Positions 47,690 to 57,758 are shown, counted from the first letter of the stretch. The stretch is 64,000 nt of DNA from Peribacillus frigoritolerans (GCF_004358755.1 NZ_SMZY01000001.1:372001-436000), one strand, 5' to 3'. Notes: generated by a model from the sequence alone, not told the origin. Program-made: numbers and translations.

Positions 47690-47724
47690 TACCCTCAAAA
47701 ACTGAATGTCGATTTCAGAGGGTA
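47690..47724. repeat. Bulged inverted repeat of unknown role
   Basis: TACCCT (47690-47695) pairs with AGGGTA (47719-47724), and inside it CTGAA (47702-47706) pairs with TTCAG (47714-47718), leaving a six-base bulge on one side. It has no T tract and no nearby gene start. It lies between two terminators. Confidence 0.35.
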
Positions 47725-47797
47725 AGAGAATCCTCCTAAATATAGATAGTTAAGCAGCGGATCCTTCCATTTTAGGAATTTCTGATTGTATAACAAA

Positions 47798-47819
47798 CCC
47801 CCGGCAGCAGCGCCGGGGG
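47798..47819 (-). terminator. Rho-independent terminator of gltT
   Basis: CCCCCGGC (47798-47805) and GCCGGGGG (47812-47819) form a perfect GC-rich stem. On the minus strand it is followed by TTTGTTAT. Confidence 0.88.
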
Positions 47820-47829
47820 CAGATTATTT

Positions 47830-49092
47830 CTATGCACTTGCTTTCATCACTTCATCCGCTTTAATACGGTTGTATTTTCCTTCTGATTTTGACATGACAA
47901 TAGCAGCCAATGTATTTCCAACTAGGTTTACTACCGTACGCGCCATGTCCATGATGCGGTCAACACCTGCAATAAAGGCAAGTCCTTCTGCAGGAATACC
48001 GATGGTCCCAAGGGTAGCAAGCAGGACAACGAATGATGTGCCTGGAACTGCAGCCATTCCTTTTGAAGTGACCATCAAGACTAAGATCAGCGTCAATTGC
48101 TGAACAATTGTCAATTCAATGCCGTAAACCTGAGCAAGGAACAAAGCAGCGATTGCCTGATAGAGCACAGATCCGTCAAGGTTGAAGGTATAGCCTATCG
48201 GAACGACAAAAGAAACGATTCCTTTAGGACAACCCATTTTTTCTAGCTTTTCCATGATTCTCGGAAGAACGGTTTCAGAGCTGGAAGTACTGAATGCCAG
48301 AAGCAATTCGTCCTTAATGTAGCGGAGGAGTGAAAAGATATTAACCCCTGCCCATTTGGCAACTGCACCTAAAACAACGATCAAAAAGAAAATCAGGGCA
48401 GCGTACACCAAAAGAACTAATTTTCCAAGAGACAACAGAGAATCAATGCCAAATTTTGAAACGGTTACTCCAATCAGGGCAAACACACCAATCGGAGCGA
48501 CTTTCATCACGAGATTTACGACGTGGAACATCGCGTGCGAGACACCGTCAAAGAACTGAAGGACAGGTTTTCCCCGTTCTCCAATGGCTGCAACACCAAG
48601 TCCAAACAGGACTGAGAAGAAGATAATTGCAAGCATGTCTCCTTCAACGACAGATTTAAAGAAGTTTGTCGGAACGATATGAAGGAACGTTTCGGCGACC
48701 GTTTTTTCACTTTGCTCCTCAGACGTATCGACATACTGCTGGATATCTGTCTTTTGAGCAGACTCAAGGTCAACTCCTTGTCCAGGCTGGAAGACATTTG
48801 CAAGCAATACGCCAAGAACAATCGCAACTGTTGTAATGATTTCAAAATAAAGGATTGTTTTGCCGCCAAGTCTTCCGACGTGTTTTCCATTGCCTGCTCC
48901 GGCAACACCGACAATTAAGCTGGAAATAACAATTGGAATGACGATCATTTTAATTAAGCGGAGAAATAAATCACCAAGCGGCTGCAGGAACGCTGCAACG
49001 CGCGGATCGTTAAACCAAATAACACCTACCAAAATCCCTAAAATCAAACCGATGAAAATTTGGGAAGCCAGTCCCAATTTAAATTTCTTCAT
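47830..49092 (-). CDS. gltT: Sodium/proton-glutamate symporter GltT
   Basis: GltT imports glutamate and aspartate with cations. The 420-residue DAACS-family carrier has about eight helices and two re-entrant loops. The serine-rich motif is LLAFSTSSSETVLPRIMEKL, the transport-domain motif is IGYTFNLDGSVLYQ, and GVDRIMDMARTVVNL contributes the substrate-binding Asp and Arg. It is closer to B. subtilis GltT than to GltP along its whole length. GAGGGGG precedes the ATG at 49092. The leader contains a c-di-AMP-type riboswitch. Confidence 0.93.
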   Translation of the reverse strand: MKKFKLGLASQIFIGLILGILVGVIWFNDPRVAAFLQPLGDLFLRLIKMIVIPIVISSLIVGVAGAGNGKHVGRLGGKTILYFEIITTVAIVLGVLLANVFQPGQGVDLESAQKTDIQQYVDTSEEQSEKTVAETFLHIVPTNFFKSVVEGDMLAIIFFSVLFGLGVAAIGERGKPVLQFFDGVSHAMFHVVNLVMKVAPIGVFALIGVTVSKFGIDSLLSLGKLVLLVYAALIFFLIVVLGAVAKWAGVNIFSLLRYIKDELLLAFSTSSSETVLPRIMEKLEKMGCPKGIVSFVVPIGYTFNLDGSVLYQAIAALFLAQVYGIELTIVQQLTLILVLMVTSKGMAAVPGTSFVVLLATLGTIGIPAEGLAFIAGVDRIMDMARTVVNLVGNTLAAIVMSKSEGKYNRIKADEVMKASA

Positions 49093-49131
49093 GTATGAAC
49101 CCCCTCTAAGTTGTAAGTTGTCTGAAAATAC

Positions 49132-49316
49132 AAAAAAAGACCAATCTTAAAAAAGAAAGGTCTTTAATTTACTAAAGTTCTTTCTCTCAATAAAGCATAC
49201 GAGGTTAACTGTCGGATTCGGGATTGAGAGTTCCCTGCCTTTGTTTAAAGGATTCACCCCAAGGTAATTGGATTACCAATTGCATGATTCCCCCGCTCTG
49301 GATGGATTAAGCTTGT
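49132..49316 (-). promoter_or_regulatory. c-di-AMP (ydaO/yuaA-type) riboswitch and terminator before gltT
   Basis: Read on the minus strand, the leader shows the conserved blocks of the ydaO class in order: AGAGCGGGGGA, TTGGGGTGAATCCTTT, AATCCCGAATCCGACAG and TTAACCTCGTATGC. The closing stem pairs AAGC with GCTT. It is followed by a terminator: AAAGACC (49165-49159) pairs with GGTCTTT (49142-49136), then TTTT. In this class c-di-AMP binding promotes termination, so glutamate uptake would fall when c-di-AMP is high. The -10 sequence TATACT lies near 49331-49336. Confidence 0.88.
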
Positions 49317-49500
49317 TATTCATTTGTTCAGTATAATAAAAAACATACAAGATATAATTTACTCTGACAAACAGCAACTTGTCAATCTTTTTATGCTGAA
49401 CAGGGTGCTGATCAGAGTGAAAACGATCTCCGTTGGCGGTGTTTCCTGCTGTTATGGTAAACTTAAGATTAACAACAGTCTGGAAAGAAGTTGAACGGAA

Positions 49501-50742
49501 ATGAAAGAGCAAAGCGGGCCCAAAGTGATTCTTCATGTGGACATGAACAGCTTTTATGCATCGGTTGAAATGGCATTTGATCCCGAACTCAGAGGAAAGC
49601 CGCTTGCCATTGCAGGGAACGTTGAAGAAAGAAAAGGAATTGTGGTTACCTGCAGTTACGAGGCGAGGGCTAAGGGAGTAAAAACAACTATGCCGCTTTG
49701 GCAGGCGAAACGCCATTGTCCTGAACTGATTGTGCGCAAACCAAAATTTGACCGTTACAGGAAAGCCTCAAAAGCCATGTTCGATCTTTTGCGGGAGTTT
49801 ACCCATCTGGTAGAGCCCGTTTCAATTGATGAAGGTTATATGGATTTAACGGAGTTTTTAAAGGAGGGCAATCCTCTTCAAATCGCGAAGACTATTCAGG
49901 ACAGGCTGATGGATGAACTTTTGCTGCCTGCAAGCATCGGCGTCGCTCCTAATAAATTTCTCGCCAAAATGGCCTCCAATATGAAAAAACCGCTTGGCAT
50001 CACAGTACTCAGAAAGCGGGAACTGGGTAAAACGCTTTGGCCGCTTCCAGTAAGCGAGATGCATGGGGTTGGCGAAAAAACAGCGGATAAATTAAGAACA
50101 ATTGGCATTCAAACAATAAAAGACCTTGCAGATGCAGATGCGATCGGGTTAAAGCAGCTTCTCGGAATTAATGGCGAGAGGCTGAAAAAAAGAGCGAATG
50201 GCATTGATGACAGAGAGGTAAACCCTGACTCTATCTATGATTTTAAAAGCATTGGAAATTCAACTACATTATCAAAAGATACGACAGAGCCGAGAATTCT
50301 TTATGAAACACTGAACCGCCTGTCCCAGTCGGTAAGCAGCAGAATGAAACGGAAGGATGTTCTCGGCACGAAAATCTTCACGACAATTCGCTATTCTGAC
50401 CGAAGCACATTTACCCGAAGTAAAAAGCTGAACAACCCCGTTGTCGAGAAAGAAGATATTCTTACGCATGCTAAAGCTCTGTTTGATAAACATTGGACAG
50501 GTGAACCGATCAGGCTTCTTGGCATCACATGCCAGGATCTCGTTCAGAAAGAGGACGCTTATAAGCAGCTGGATCTTTTTTCTTTTCAGGAGGATGCCAA
50601 AAAAGAACCGCTTTACAAAACCATTGAAGATATTAATAGAAGATATGGCGGCAGCATGGTGAAACGCGGGATGAAAGTGGACAAATTAGAAGATGATAAG
50701 ACAAGCGGCACAAGCTTTAATAAAGATTTTTTAAGGGAATGA
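49501..50742 (+). CDS. dinB: DNA polymerase IV (Y family)
   Basis: DinB carries out translesion DNA synthesis. The 413-residue protein shows the catalytic Asp in ILHVDMNSFYASVEMAF near residue 14 and SIDEGYMDLTEF near residue 109, with CSYEARAKGVKT between them. The helix-hairpin-helix thumb (GVGEKTADKLRTIGI) and a little-finger domain follow, ending with LDLFSF, which is a probable clamp-binding motif. It corresponds to B. subtilis yqjH by position. The ribosome binding site before ATG 49501 is weak. Confidence 0.94.
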   Translation: MKEQSGPKVILHVDMNSFYASVEMAFDPELRGKPLAIAGNVEERKGIVVTCSYEARAKGVKTTMPLWQAKRHCPELIVRKPKFDRYRKASKAMFDLLREFTHLVEPVSIDEGYMDLTEFLKEGNPLQIAKTIQDRLMDELLLPASIGVAPNKFLAKMASNMKKPLGITVLRKRELGKTLWPLPVSEMHGVGEKTADKLRTIGIQTIKDLADADAIGLKQLLGINGERLKKRANGIDDREVNPDSIYDFKSIGNSTTLSKDTTEPRILYETLNRLSQSVSSRMKRKDVLGTKIFTTIRYSDRSTFTRSKKLNNPVVEKEDILTHAKALFDKHWTGEPIRLLGITCQDLVQKEDAYKQLDLFSFQEDAKKEPLYKTIEDINRRYGGSMVKRGMKVDKLEDDKTSGTSFNKDFLRE

Positions 50743-50859
50743 GCAAGACGCTTTACTTGATAAAAGCACGGTTTCTGTGTTATTTTACATGAAGAATCCA
50801 TGTGCATGTATACATGAGCTCTGTCTTTAAAAAAATTGATTGAGAAGGGAAGTATTACA

Positions 50860-52272
<1,413 letters not shown>

Positions 52273-52278
52273 GATCGG

Positions 52279-52308
52279 AACACGGGGCCTTGTGCTCCGT
52301 GTTTTTTA
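52279..52308 (+). terminator. Rho-independent terminator after gndA
   Basis: AACACGGGGC pairs with GCTCCGTGTT (52279-52288 with 52294-52303), ten pairs with one wobble, and T residues follow. Confidence 0.9.
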
Positions 52309-52372
52309 CTGTTTCTAAATCGGTGAATCAGGGTAAAATGTTACGGATAAAAAAAGAACGGGGTGAATGTTG

Positions 52373-52555
52373 ATGCTTTATTTATTGGCGATTTTACTGC
52401 CTCCTGTGGCTGTGCTGTTTGTCGGCAGACCGTTTCAGGCGCTGCTTAACCTGATTTTAACGCTCATTTTTTATCTTCCGGGAGCCATACATGCCGTGCT
52501 TGTGGTGAAGGATGCAAAAGATGAGAAGCGGATGAAGAAGTACGGCGTGAGATAA
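52373..52555 (+). CDS. YqaE/Pmp3 family membrane protein
   Basis: A 60-residue protein of the Pmp3/UPF0057 family with two membrane helices around the conserved loop FVGRPFQALLNLILTLIFYL and PGAIHAVLVV. Such proteins are linked to salt and membrane stress, but their mechanism is unknown. ATG 52367 is in frame but lies too close to GGGGTGA, so ATG 52373 is used. A terminator follows. Confidence 0.85.
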   Translation: MLYLLAILLPPVAVLFVGRPFQALLNLILTLIFYLPGAIHAVLVVKDAKDEKRMKKYGVR

Positions 52556-52587
52556 CTATAAAAATAAAGCTGCCTTTGCAGGAAATT

Positions 52588-52625
52588 AGCCCGCCTCTAA
52601 AGAAATAGAGTGACGGGCTTTATTT
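52588..52625 (+). terminator. Terminator after the Pmp3 gene
   Basis: AGCCCG (52588-52593) pairs with CGGGCT (52614-52619), with an inner CTCTA/TAGAG stem, followed by TTATTTATT. Confidence 0.8.
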
Positions 52626-52724
52626 ATTGCATCTTTTTAAAAAGTGTGTAGCAGAAGGCAGCTGAACATGTTATGATAATACAGAACAAGTGTTCTTATT
52701 AAATTTATGACAATGAGGTGTAAA

Positions 52725-53153
52725 ATGATCACATCAGTAAATCCTTACATTGTGACAAATGGAAATGGTCAAGAGGCAGTGAAATTTTATGTGGATGCAT
52801 TAAATGCTGAACTTGTTTCGATTCAGACATTCGGGGACATGCCGGAGGATCCGAATCATCCAGTCCCCGCTGATGCAAAGGACCGGGTTATGAATGCACA
52901 GTTTAAAGCGGGGGATACCCTCATGATGCTGTCTGATACATTTCCTGGAATGCCTTATACTCTCGGTTCACAGGTTTCGATTGCGATTCATATTGATTCA
53001 GCCGACGAAGCCAAACATGTATTTGAAAAGCTCTCAGCAGGCGGAAATGTCACAATGCCTCTACAGGAAACATTCTGGAGTCCGGCATACGGACAGGTTA
53101 AAGACAAATATGGTGTTGAATGGCAAGTATCTGCTGTTAAAGAAAACGAATAA
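52725..53153 (+). CDS. VOC family protein (PhnB/YjdN-like)
   Basis: A 142-residue protein with the glyoxalase-like VOC fold of the PhnB/YjdN subgroup. The pattern starts NPYIVTNGNGQEAVKFYVDA, has FKAGDTLMMLSDTFPG in the middle, and ends SPAYGQVKDKYGVEWQVS. This subgroup usually lacks a known enzymatic role. The frame opens at ATG 52707, but GAGGTG serves ATG 52725. It is a single-gene unit with its own terminator. Confidence 0.82.
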   Translation: MITSVNPYIVTNGNGQEAVKFYVDALNAELVSIQTFGDMPEDPNHPVPADAKDRVMNAQFKAGDTLMMLSDTFPGMPYTLGSQVSIAIHIDSADEAKHVFEKLSAGGNVTMPLQETFWSPAYGQVKDKYGVEWQVSAVKENE

Positions 53154-53167
53154 TAAGCCTAAAAAAG

Positions 53168-53194
53168 ACCTCTTCTTGGTTAAGAAGGGGTTTT
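53168..53194 (+). terminator. Terminator after the VOC gene
   Basis: ACCTCTTCTT (53168-53177) pairs with AAGAAGGGGT (53182-53191) with one T-G pair and a four-base loop, followed by TTTT. Confidence 0.85.
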
Positions 53195-53294
53195 CGTCTT
53201 TACAGGACCAATCAAAGCAAATCGGTTGACTGTACATGCTGTAAGAGTATATATTTCTTTAGGTATACGATATAAAGGCTGAGGGCGGGATAGA

Positions 53295-54665
53295 ATGTCA
53301 ACGAAAATAGAAGAAAGACCGCCAGCAGTTCCTGGCTTAAAATACGAAAATAGAATTGTATGGCTGTGGAGTTTAACCGTATGGCTCGTTGTAATGAACA
53401 CGACGATGTTTAATGTCGCATTGCCGAGCGTGCTGCGTGACTTGAGTCTCTCATCCGGCACTGCATCCTGGATTGTGTCAGGCTACTCGATCGCTTTTGC
53501 CATCTCGACTCTCACTTACAGCCGATTATCAGATTTTATTCCGATCTCAAGGCTGCTTGCAGTCGGGCTTGCGATGCTCGGGGCAGCCTCCATTATCGGT
53601 TTCTTTTCTCATAACTTTTATCTGCTTTTATCCGCGAGAGTTCTTCAGGCAGCGGGAGCAGGGGCTGTGCCTGGTCTTGCAATGGTTCTGGCGGGTAAAT
53701 ATATTCCGATTTCAAGAAGAGGGAAAGCGATGTCGCTGATTTCGTCTGCTGCATCTCTCGGTTTTGGACTTGGACCCGTTATTGGCGGAGCCATTACAAC
53801 CTATCTTGGATGGAACTACTTATTTGTTATCACGGCATTTGTAGTCCTGCTTCTTCCCTTGTTTAAAAAACTGCTTCCTAAAGAGGAAGTGCATAAGGTA
53901 CACTTCGATTCGGCCGGGGGATTGCTGACAGGGCTCGGAGTCACGGGACTGCTGCTCTTTTTATCCACCATGTCAGTGCCTCTTCTGATTGGCTCGCTGG
54001 CTATCTTGTATCTCTTATGGAGGCATATTCACAAAGTCAGCATGCCGTTTGTGCAGCCTTCGCTGTTTAAAAACAGACAGTATGTGAAGCTTGCTTTATC
54101 AGCGTTTTCAGGATTTATTCTTCATTTTTCCGCGCTCTTTATGATGCCGATCATCCTGTCAGAGCTTTTTGGAAAAGATCCTGCTGCCATCGGCCTGATT
54201 ATTTTTCCGGGTGCCATCCTTTCAGCGGTTGCCGCACAGTTCATAGGACGGCTGATTGACAGATTCGGAAATATACCGTTAATCTCCTTTGGCCACGTGA
54301 TGCTGCTGATTTCATTGCTGATCCTGGCTTTGTTTTCAGGGGAATATCCATATGCGATTTTGGTCGCCTACATGTTTATGAGCACAGGTTTTTCAAGCCT
54401 GACCTCAAGCATTGCGAACGAAGCATCCCGCATCCTGCCGGAGGATGAAATCGGTTCGGGCATGGGCCTGATGCAGCTGATTCAATTTTTCGGCGGAGCA
54501 TTTGGTGTTGCGCTGTCAGGTTTATTGATTGAATGGCAGCAGGGTGTTTCGGTCACAGCAGTTTACACAAACATCTTTTGGGGGATGGCGCTGCTGATTA
54601 TTAGCTCCTTCTTTGTCTTTTTGTCTTATATTAAACGAGATGCAAAAAAGTCACTTCAATACTGA
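53295..54665 (+). CDS. MFS drug exporter, DHA-type
   Basis: A 456-residue major facilitator protein with about 12-14 membrane helices. Helix 1 ends in TMFNVALPSVLRDL and helix 2 begins TASWIVSGYSIAFA, the opening of the QacA/EmrB-like exporters. Motif C, with SLGFGLGPVIGGAIT, marks it as an antiporter. The substrate is unknown. The ribosome binding site is GGGCGGG. Its stop codon is inside a terminator shared with the convergent reductase gene. Confidence 0.88.
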   Translation: MSTKIEERPPAVPGLKYENRIVWLWSLTVWLVVMNTTMFNVALPSVLRDLSLSSGTASWIVSGYSIAFAISTLTYSRLSDFIPISRLLAVGLAMLGAASIIGFFSHNFYLLLSARVLQAAGAGAVPGLAMVLAGKYIPISRRGKAMSLISSAASLGFGLGPVIGGAITTYLGWNYLFVITAFVVLLLPLFKKLLPKEEVHKVHFDSAGGLLTGLGVTGLLLFLSTMSVPLLIGSLAILYLLWRHIHKVSMPFVQPSLFKNRQYVKLALSAFSGFILHFSALFMMPIILSELFGKDPAAIGLIIFPGAILSAVAAQFIGRLIDRFGNIPLISFGHVMLLISLLILALFSGEYPYAILVAYMFMSTGFSSLTSSIANEASRILPEDEIGSGMGLMQLIQFFGGAFGVALSGLLIEWQQGVSVTAVYTNIFWGMALLIISSFFVFLSYIKRDAKKSLQY

Positions 54666-54677
54666 AGTGACTTTTTT
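54644..54677. terminator. Bidirectional terminator
   Basis: AAAAAAGTCACTTCA (54644-54658) and TGAAGTGACTTTTTT (54663-54677) form a perfect 15-pair stem with a four-base loop between convergent genes. Confidence 0.95.
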
Positions 54678-54682
54678 ATGCA

Positions 54683-55714
54683 TCAAGAAAGCAGGCCGTC
54701 AGCCTCAAGCTGTTCGTTCTGATCACTCAGGGTCGTCTTTAGACTTCTGTAAGTCATACCCAGTTCATTTATGCTTTTTCTGTTATCAAAGCGGGCGTTA
54801 ATTCCAACGTTTTTGCTGACATACTTCCGTGTCAGGCCGACCTTCGGTGCAATCAGCCAGATGAGCGGTTTTGGCACTTCGCGTTTAGGAAGAGGATGGT
54901 GGTTTGGATGGTTTTCTTCAAATATTCGGGCCATATCAAGCAGGGAGGCTTCCTCATTTGAAATCAGGTATCTTCCCTTTGCAGATTCAGTAAAGGCGGC
55001 AAGCACATGGGCTTTTGCGACATCACGCACATCAACGGTTCCGTTGATTAAGTTGGGCACGCCGCTTTTAAATCCGCCTTTCAGTAGGTCGAGAATCGTA
55101 CTGATGCTCGTTGAATCTGAACGTTTTGAAAGAGACGGACCAAGTATAAAGGTTGGGTTAATGGTGACTAAATCAAAATGCTGCTTGTCCGCCATTTCCC
55201 ATGCCTCCTTTTCAGCTAGAGTTTTTGAGTAGCTGTACGGCTGATGTGAAACACTGCTCGTCGTGTTCCAGTCCTTTTCATTAAAAGAGGACTTGCCCTC
55301 CATGTCCGCATTATCCCCGAAAATGGCCACTGCGCTGCTCGTAAGAATTACCCGTTTCACTTCAGGTGTGCGTCTGACCGATTCCAGAACGTTTTTCGTT
55401 CCTTCCAAAGCCGGCTCAATCAATTCCTTTTGCGCATCTTTAAATCCGCTGATGAAGAATGGAGAAGCGGTGTGAAACACATACTCAGAGCCTTTCACGG
55501 CTTCATCAAAGCTTCCTTTTTTCAGTAAGTCTGCTTCAAAGACTGTCAGTTTTCCGGCAGATTGTTTCTCTACATCAAGGAGATGCTGGTATTTTTCTGT
55601 CTTCGCTGCATCGCGGACAGTAATTCTTACATCATGGCCTCCATCAAGCAGCTCCTTAACGACCCAGGCTGCAACATAGCCGGTTCCGCCTGTGACAAGT
55701 ACGGTTTTCTTCAT
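54683..55714 (-). CDS. NAD-dependent aldehyde reductase, dihydroflavonol-reductase-like SDR
   Basis: A 343-residue extended short-chain dehydrogenase. The NADP loop is VLVTGGTGYVAAWVVKELL, and the catalytic YxxxK motif is in QPYSYSKTLAEKEAWEM near residue 163. TSSAVAIFG supplies the catalytic Ser. This group reduces aldehydes or ketones, but the substrate is not predictable. The frame opens at ATG 55726, which abuts AAAGG, so ATG 55714 is preferred. A palindromic operator overlaps its promoter. Confidence 0.88.
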   Translation of the reverse strand: MKKTVLVTGGTGYVAAWVVKELLDGGHDVRITVRDAAKTEKYQHLLDVEKQSAGKLTVFEADLLKKGSFDEAVKGSEYVFHTASPFFISGFKDAQKELIEPALEGTKNVLESVRRTPEVKRVILTSSAVAIFGDNADMEGKSSFNEKDWNTTSSVSHQPYSYSKTLAEKEAWEMADKQHFDLVTINPTFILGPSLSKRSDSTSISTILDLLKGGFKSGVPNLINGTVDVRDVAKAHVLAAFTESAKGRYLISNEEASLLDMARIFEENHPNHHPLPKREVPKPLIWLIAPKVGLTRKYVSKNVGINARFDNRKSINELGMTYRSLKTTLSDQNEQLEADGLLS

Positions 55715-55738
55715 TACTAAGATCATCCTTTCAAGTAC

Positions 55739-55790
55739 TATATGTTTAAGTGTTTAAACATATAATAATACTAGTTTTTGATATTGTCAA
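55739..55790 (-). promoter_or_regulatory. Promoter and palindromic operator of the reductase gene
   Basis: On the minus strand TTGACA (55790-55785) and TATTAT (55767-55762) are 17 bases apart, a strong sigma-A promoter. TATATGTTTAA (55739-55749) and TTAAACATATA (55754-55764) are perfect inverted copies with a four-base spacer. They overlap the -10 edge and the start site, as expected for a repressor site. No regulator gene is adjacent. Confidence 0.75.
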
Positions 55791-55944
55791 CGAATATGAT
55801 GAACTGATTAAAGCATTCTTTATACGATTTATTGAAACTGCATGAGTTATTTAGGTGTCTGAAAAGAGGATAAAGGACTCAGTTGTTGAAGTATGTGAAC
55901 AGAAGTAACTGAAGCTGAAATGACTAATGAGGAGTACATGGATC

Positions 55945-56736
55945 TTGAAAACAATCTGGCAAAAAGATGACGAATATTATAAGTTAAAGGATTTAACAGA
56001 TGAAGCAGTTCAATGTGCTGAAGAAATACTCAAAGTAAAGCTGCCGGCATCTTATGTAGCTCTTCTTAAAGAACAAAATGGCGGCTCACTTAATGACAAA
56101 TCGTTCCCGACGAATGTCCCGACATCCTGGGCAGATAACCATGTTCACGTGGACCATATTTGGGGGATAGGTGAAAAACACAGTATTTTAAACAGTGAAT
56201 ATTTGATAAATGAGTGGGGGCTTCCTCAGAATATTGTGCTATTTTCTGGAGAGGGGCATTCCTGGATTGCTTTTGATTACCGAAAACTGAAAGAAAATCC
56301 GCCAATTATCTATATTGAGGCTGATTCAGAGCTAGTAATTGAACTCGCTCCGAATTTTGGAGCTTTATTAAACGGATTGTATACCGAAGAGGAAACCGGG
56401 CATGATGAATTATTTTTTGAACAGGACAAACGGGTTTGGACATATGAGGAACTCAAAGTCGCTTTTCTAACAAACATTGAACAAGAAATCATTCCTGCCC
56501 TGGATTATCTCTACTTTAATCCTGCAGGAAACGAACGCTTTATTGAGGAAAGTGTGATATTACTCCTGCAAAGTTCTATACTTGGTATTAAAGAGTTAGC
56601 TGTCACTTATGGCAACGAGTTCCTTGAAAAGGAAATTCTCTCTTCTATGGCTGTAAAGAAGATTGTGCTTTTAATAAGGAATGACAGTGAAATTAAGTAT
56701 TATGAGGAGATGTACTTCCGAAACTTTGTGCAGTAA
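55945..56736 (+). CDS. SMI1/KNR4 (SUKH) family protein
   Basis: A 263-residue protein with an N-terminal SUKH fold. The pattern is EEILKVKLPASYVALLKEQNGG, IWGIGEKHSIL and IVLFSGEGHSWIAFDYR at about residues 25-110. SUKH proteins often act as immunity proteins against polymorphic toxins. The C-terminal half (residues 150-263) is helical and unassigned. ATG 55927 is in frame, but GAGGAG lies between it and TTG 55945, so TTG 55945 is used. No toxin gene is adjacent. Confidence 0.8.
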   Translation: MKTIWQKDDEYYKLKDLTDEAVQCAEEILKVKLPASYVALLKEQNGGSLNDKSFPTNVPTSWADNHVHVDHIWGIGEKHSILNSEYLINEWGLPQNIVLFSGEGHSWIAFDYRKLKENPPIIYIEADSELVIELAPNFGALLNGLYTEEETGHDELFFEQDKRVWTYEELKVAFLTNIEQEIIPALDYLYFNPAGNERFIEESVILLLQSSILGIKELAVTYGNEFLEKEILSSMAVKKIVLLIRNDSEIKYYEEMYFRNFVQ

Positions 56737-56792
56737 TGTGAAGTGGATTAGTCATAAAAAGCATAAATTTTAGAGAGAAAGGAGTGACATGC

Positions 56793-56891
56793 ATGAGTGC
56801 TCGTTTAATACTTCACGGTGATTTTCTTTCTGCTATCGCAGCATCTTTGTTGAATAAAGGGAACAGACAAAAAAGAGATAATAACCTATGA
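56793..56891 (+). CDS. Small hypothetical ORF
   Basis: A 32-codon frame, MSARLILHGDFLSAIAASLL and onward, behind GAAAGGAG. It has a short hydrophobic segment and a basic tail. I do not recognise it, and it may not be expressed. It lies downstream of the SUKH gene in the same direction. Confidence 0.35.
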   Translation: MSARLILHGDFLSAIAASLLNKGNRQKRDNNL

Positions 56892-57013
56892 TAGTTTGAG
56901 TTTGTCAAAATCCAATGTATAGCACTTATTCATCTACTCAAATGAGAACTTGAAACTTTGTCCTGATTTTTTCGTATAGTTAATAAATAATATTATACAG
57001 AGGGGGCATTTTA

Positions 57014-57139
57014 ATGAGTCACAATAATGAGATATTAAGCAAAAAAAGAAATAAATCAAATTTTGTAGTACCTGTTTTTATTGGGGCGGGAATAGGTGCT
57101 TTAATGGGATTAGTTGCTTATGTGAAAGATTGGTTTTGA
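57014..57139 (+). CDS. Small single-helix membrane protein
   Basis: A 41-residue protein with GAGGGGGC before the ATG. The first 17 residues are polar and basic (MSHNNEILSKKRNKSN). A glycine-rich membrane helix, FVVPVFIGAGIGALMGLVAY, follows and the protein ends VKDWF. The GxGxGxxxG spacing is a helix-packing motif. The function is unknown. A stem-loop with a T tail follows about 60 bases later. Confidence 0.55.
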   Translation: MSHNNEILSKKRNKSNFVVPVFIGAGIGALMGLVAYVKDWF

Positions 57140-57200
57140 TTTGTCTTGGTTCTTTTTAGTAATAACGTGATGGCCTTTAATAACTGAGTAAAAAGTGATT

Positions 57201-57230
57201 AGGAAACCACTATAAGTTTGGTTTCCTTTT
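57201..57230 (+). terminator. Rho-independent terminator
   Basis: AGGAAACCA (57201-57209) pairs perfectly with TGGTTTCCT (57219-57227), followed by TTTAAT. Confidence 0.85.
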
Positions 57231-57332
57231 AATATAATCTAATTTAAATAAAAAAAATTTAACAGGGGCTTGTTATTAACAGATGTATTGTGTTTCGACT
57301 TGAAATAATTAGAACAAATAGGTGGTGATCGA

Positions 57333-57758
57333 TTGCTTAAGAGAACAGTGGTATTCCTCGACGAAGAAATTGAAGAACAAGAATTGATAGATGAGGTATC
57401 TTCTTTTTATAAGAACGAATGTTATATCTATGCAATCATTCCAGACTATGAAGAAGAACTGTTTACCACACTCTCTTCAAAATTTAATTCAGTTAAAACC
57501 ATTTCGTTATCCCGTTTATTTAAGTGGGATACTGGTGAGGTGGGGTACGTAAAGGACCTTAATAAGCAATTTATCTATGAATTTTACTTGAGATCAATAT
57601 CAATGGATTATATTGTCTTTTCTGAAACGGATATGACAGAGCACCTATCCAAACTCAACAGGCGCGGTGACTTCTATAAACTATTTGAATCAAATGGAAT
57701 TCATCATATCACAATAGGTCCCGATGGGCAGTGTTTAAACGTTATGGAGTATGAATAG
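57333..57758 (+). CDS. Hypothetical protein, possibly immunity-type
   Basis: A 141-residue soluble protein with TTG start after AGGTGGTGATCGA. It is rich in Glu, Asp and Tyr, and begins MLKRTVVFLDEEIEEQELID. I do not recognise the family. Its size, acidity and location beside a SUKH gene and a gene remnant resemble those of immunity genes, but there is no direct evidence for that role. Confidence 0.6.
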   Translation: MLKRTVVFLDEEIEEQELIDEVSSFYKNECYIYAIIPDYEEELFTTLSSKFNSVKTISLSRLFKWDTGEVGYVKDLNKQFIYEFYLRSISMDYIVFSETDMTEHLSKLNRRGDFYKLFESNGIHHITIGPDGQCLNVMEYE

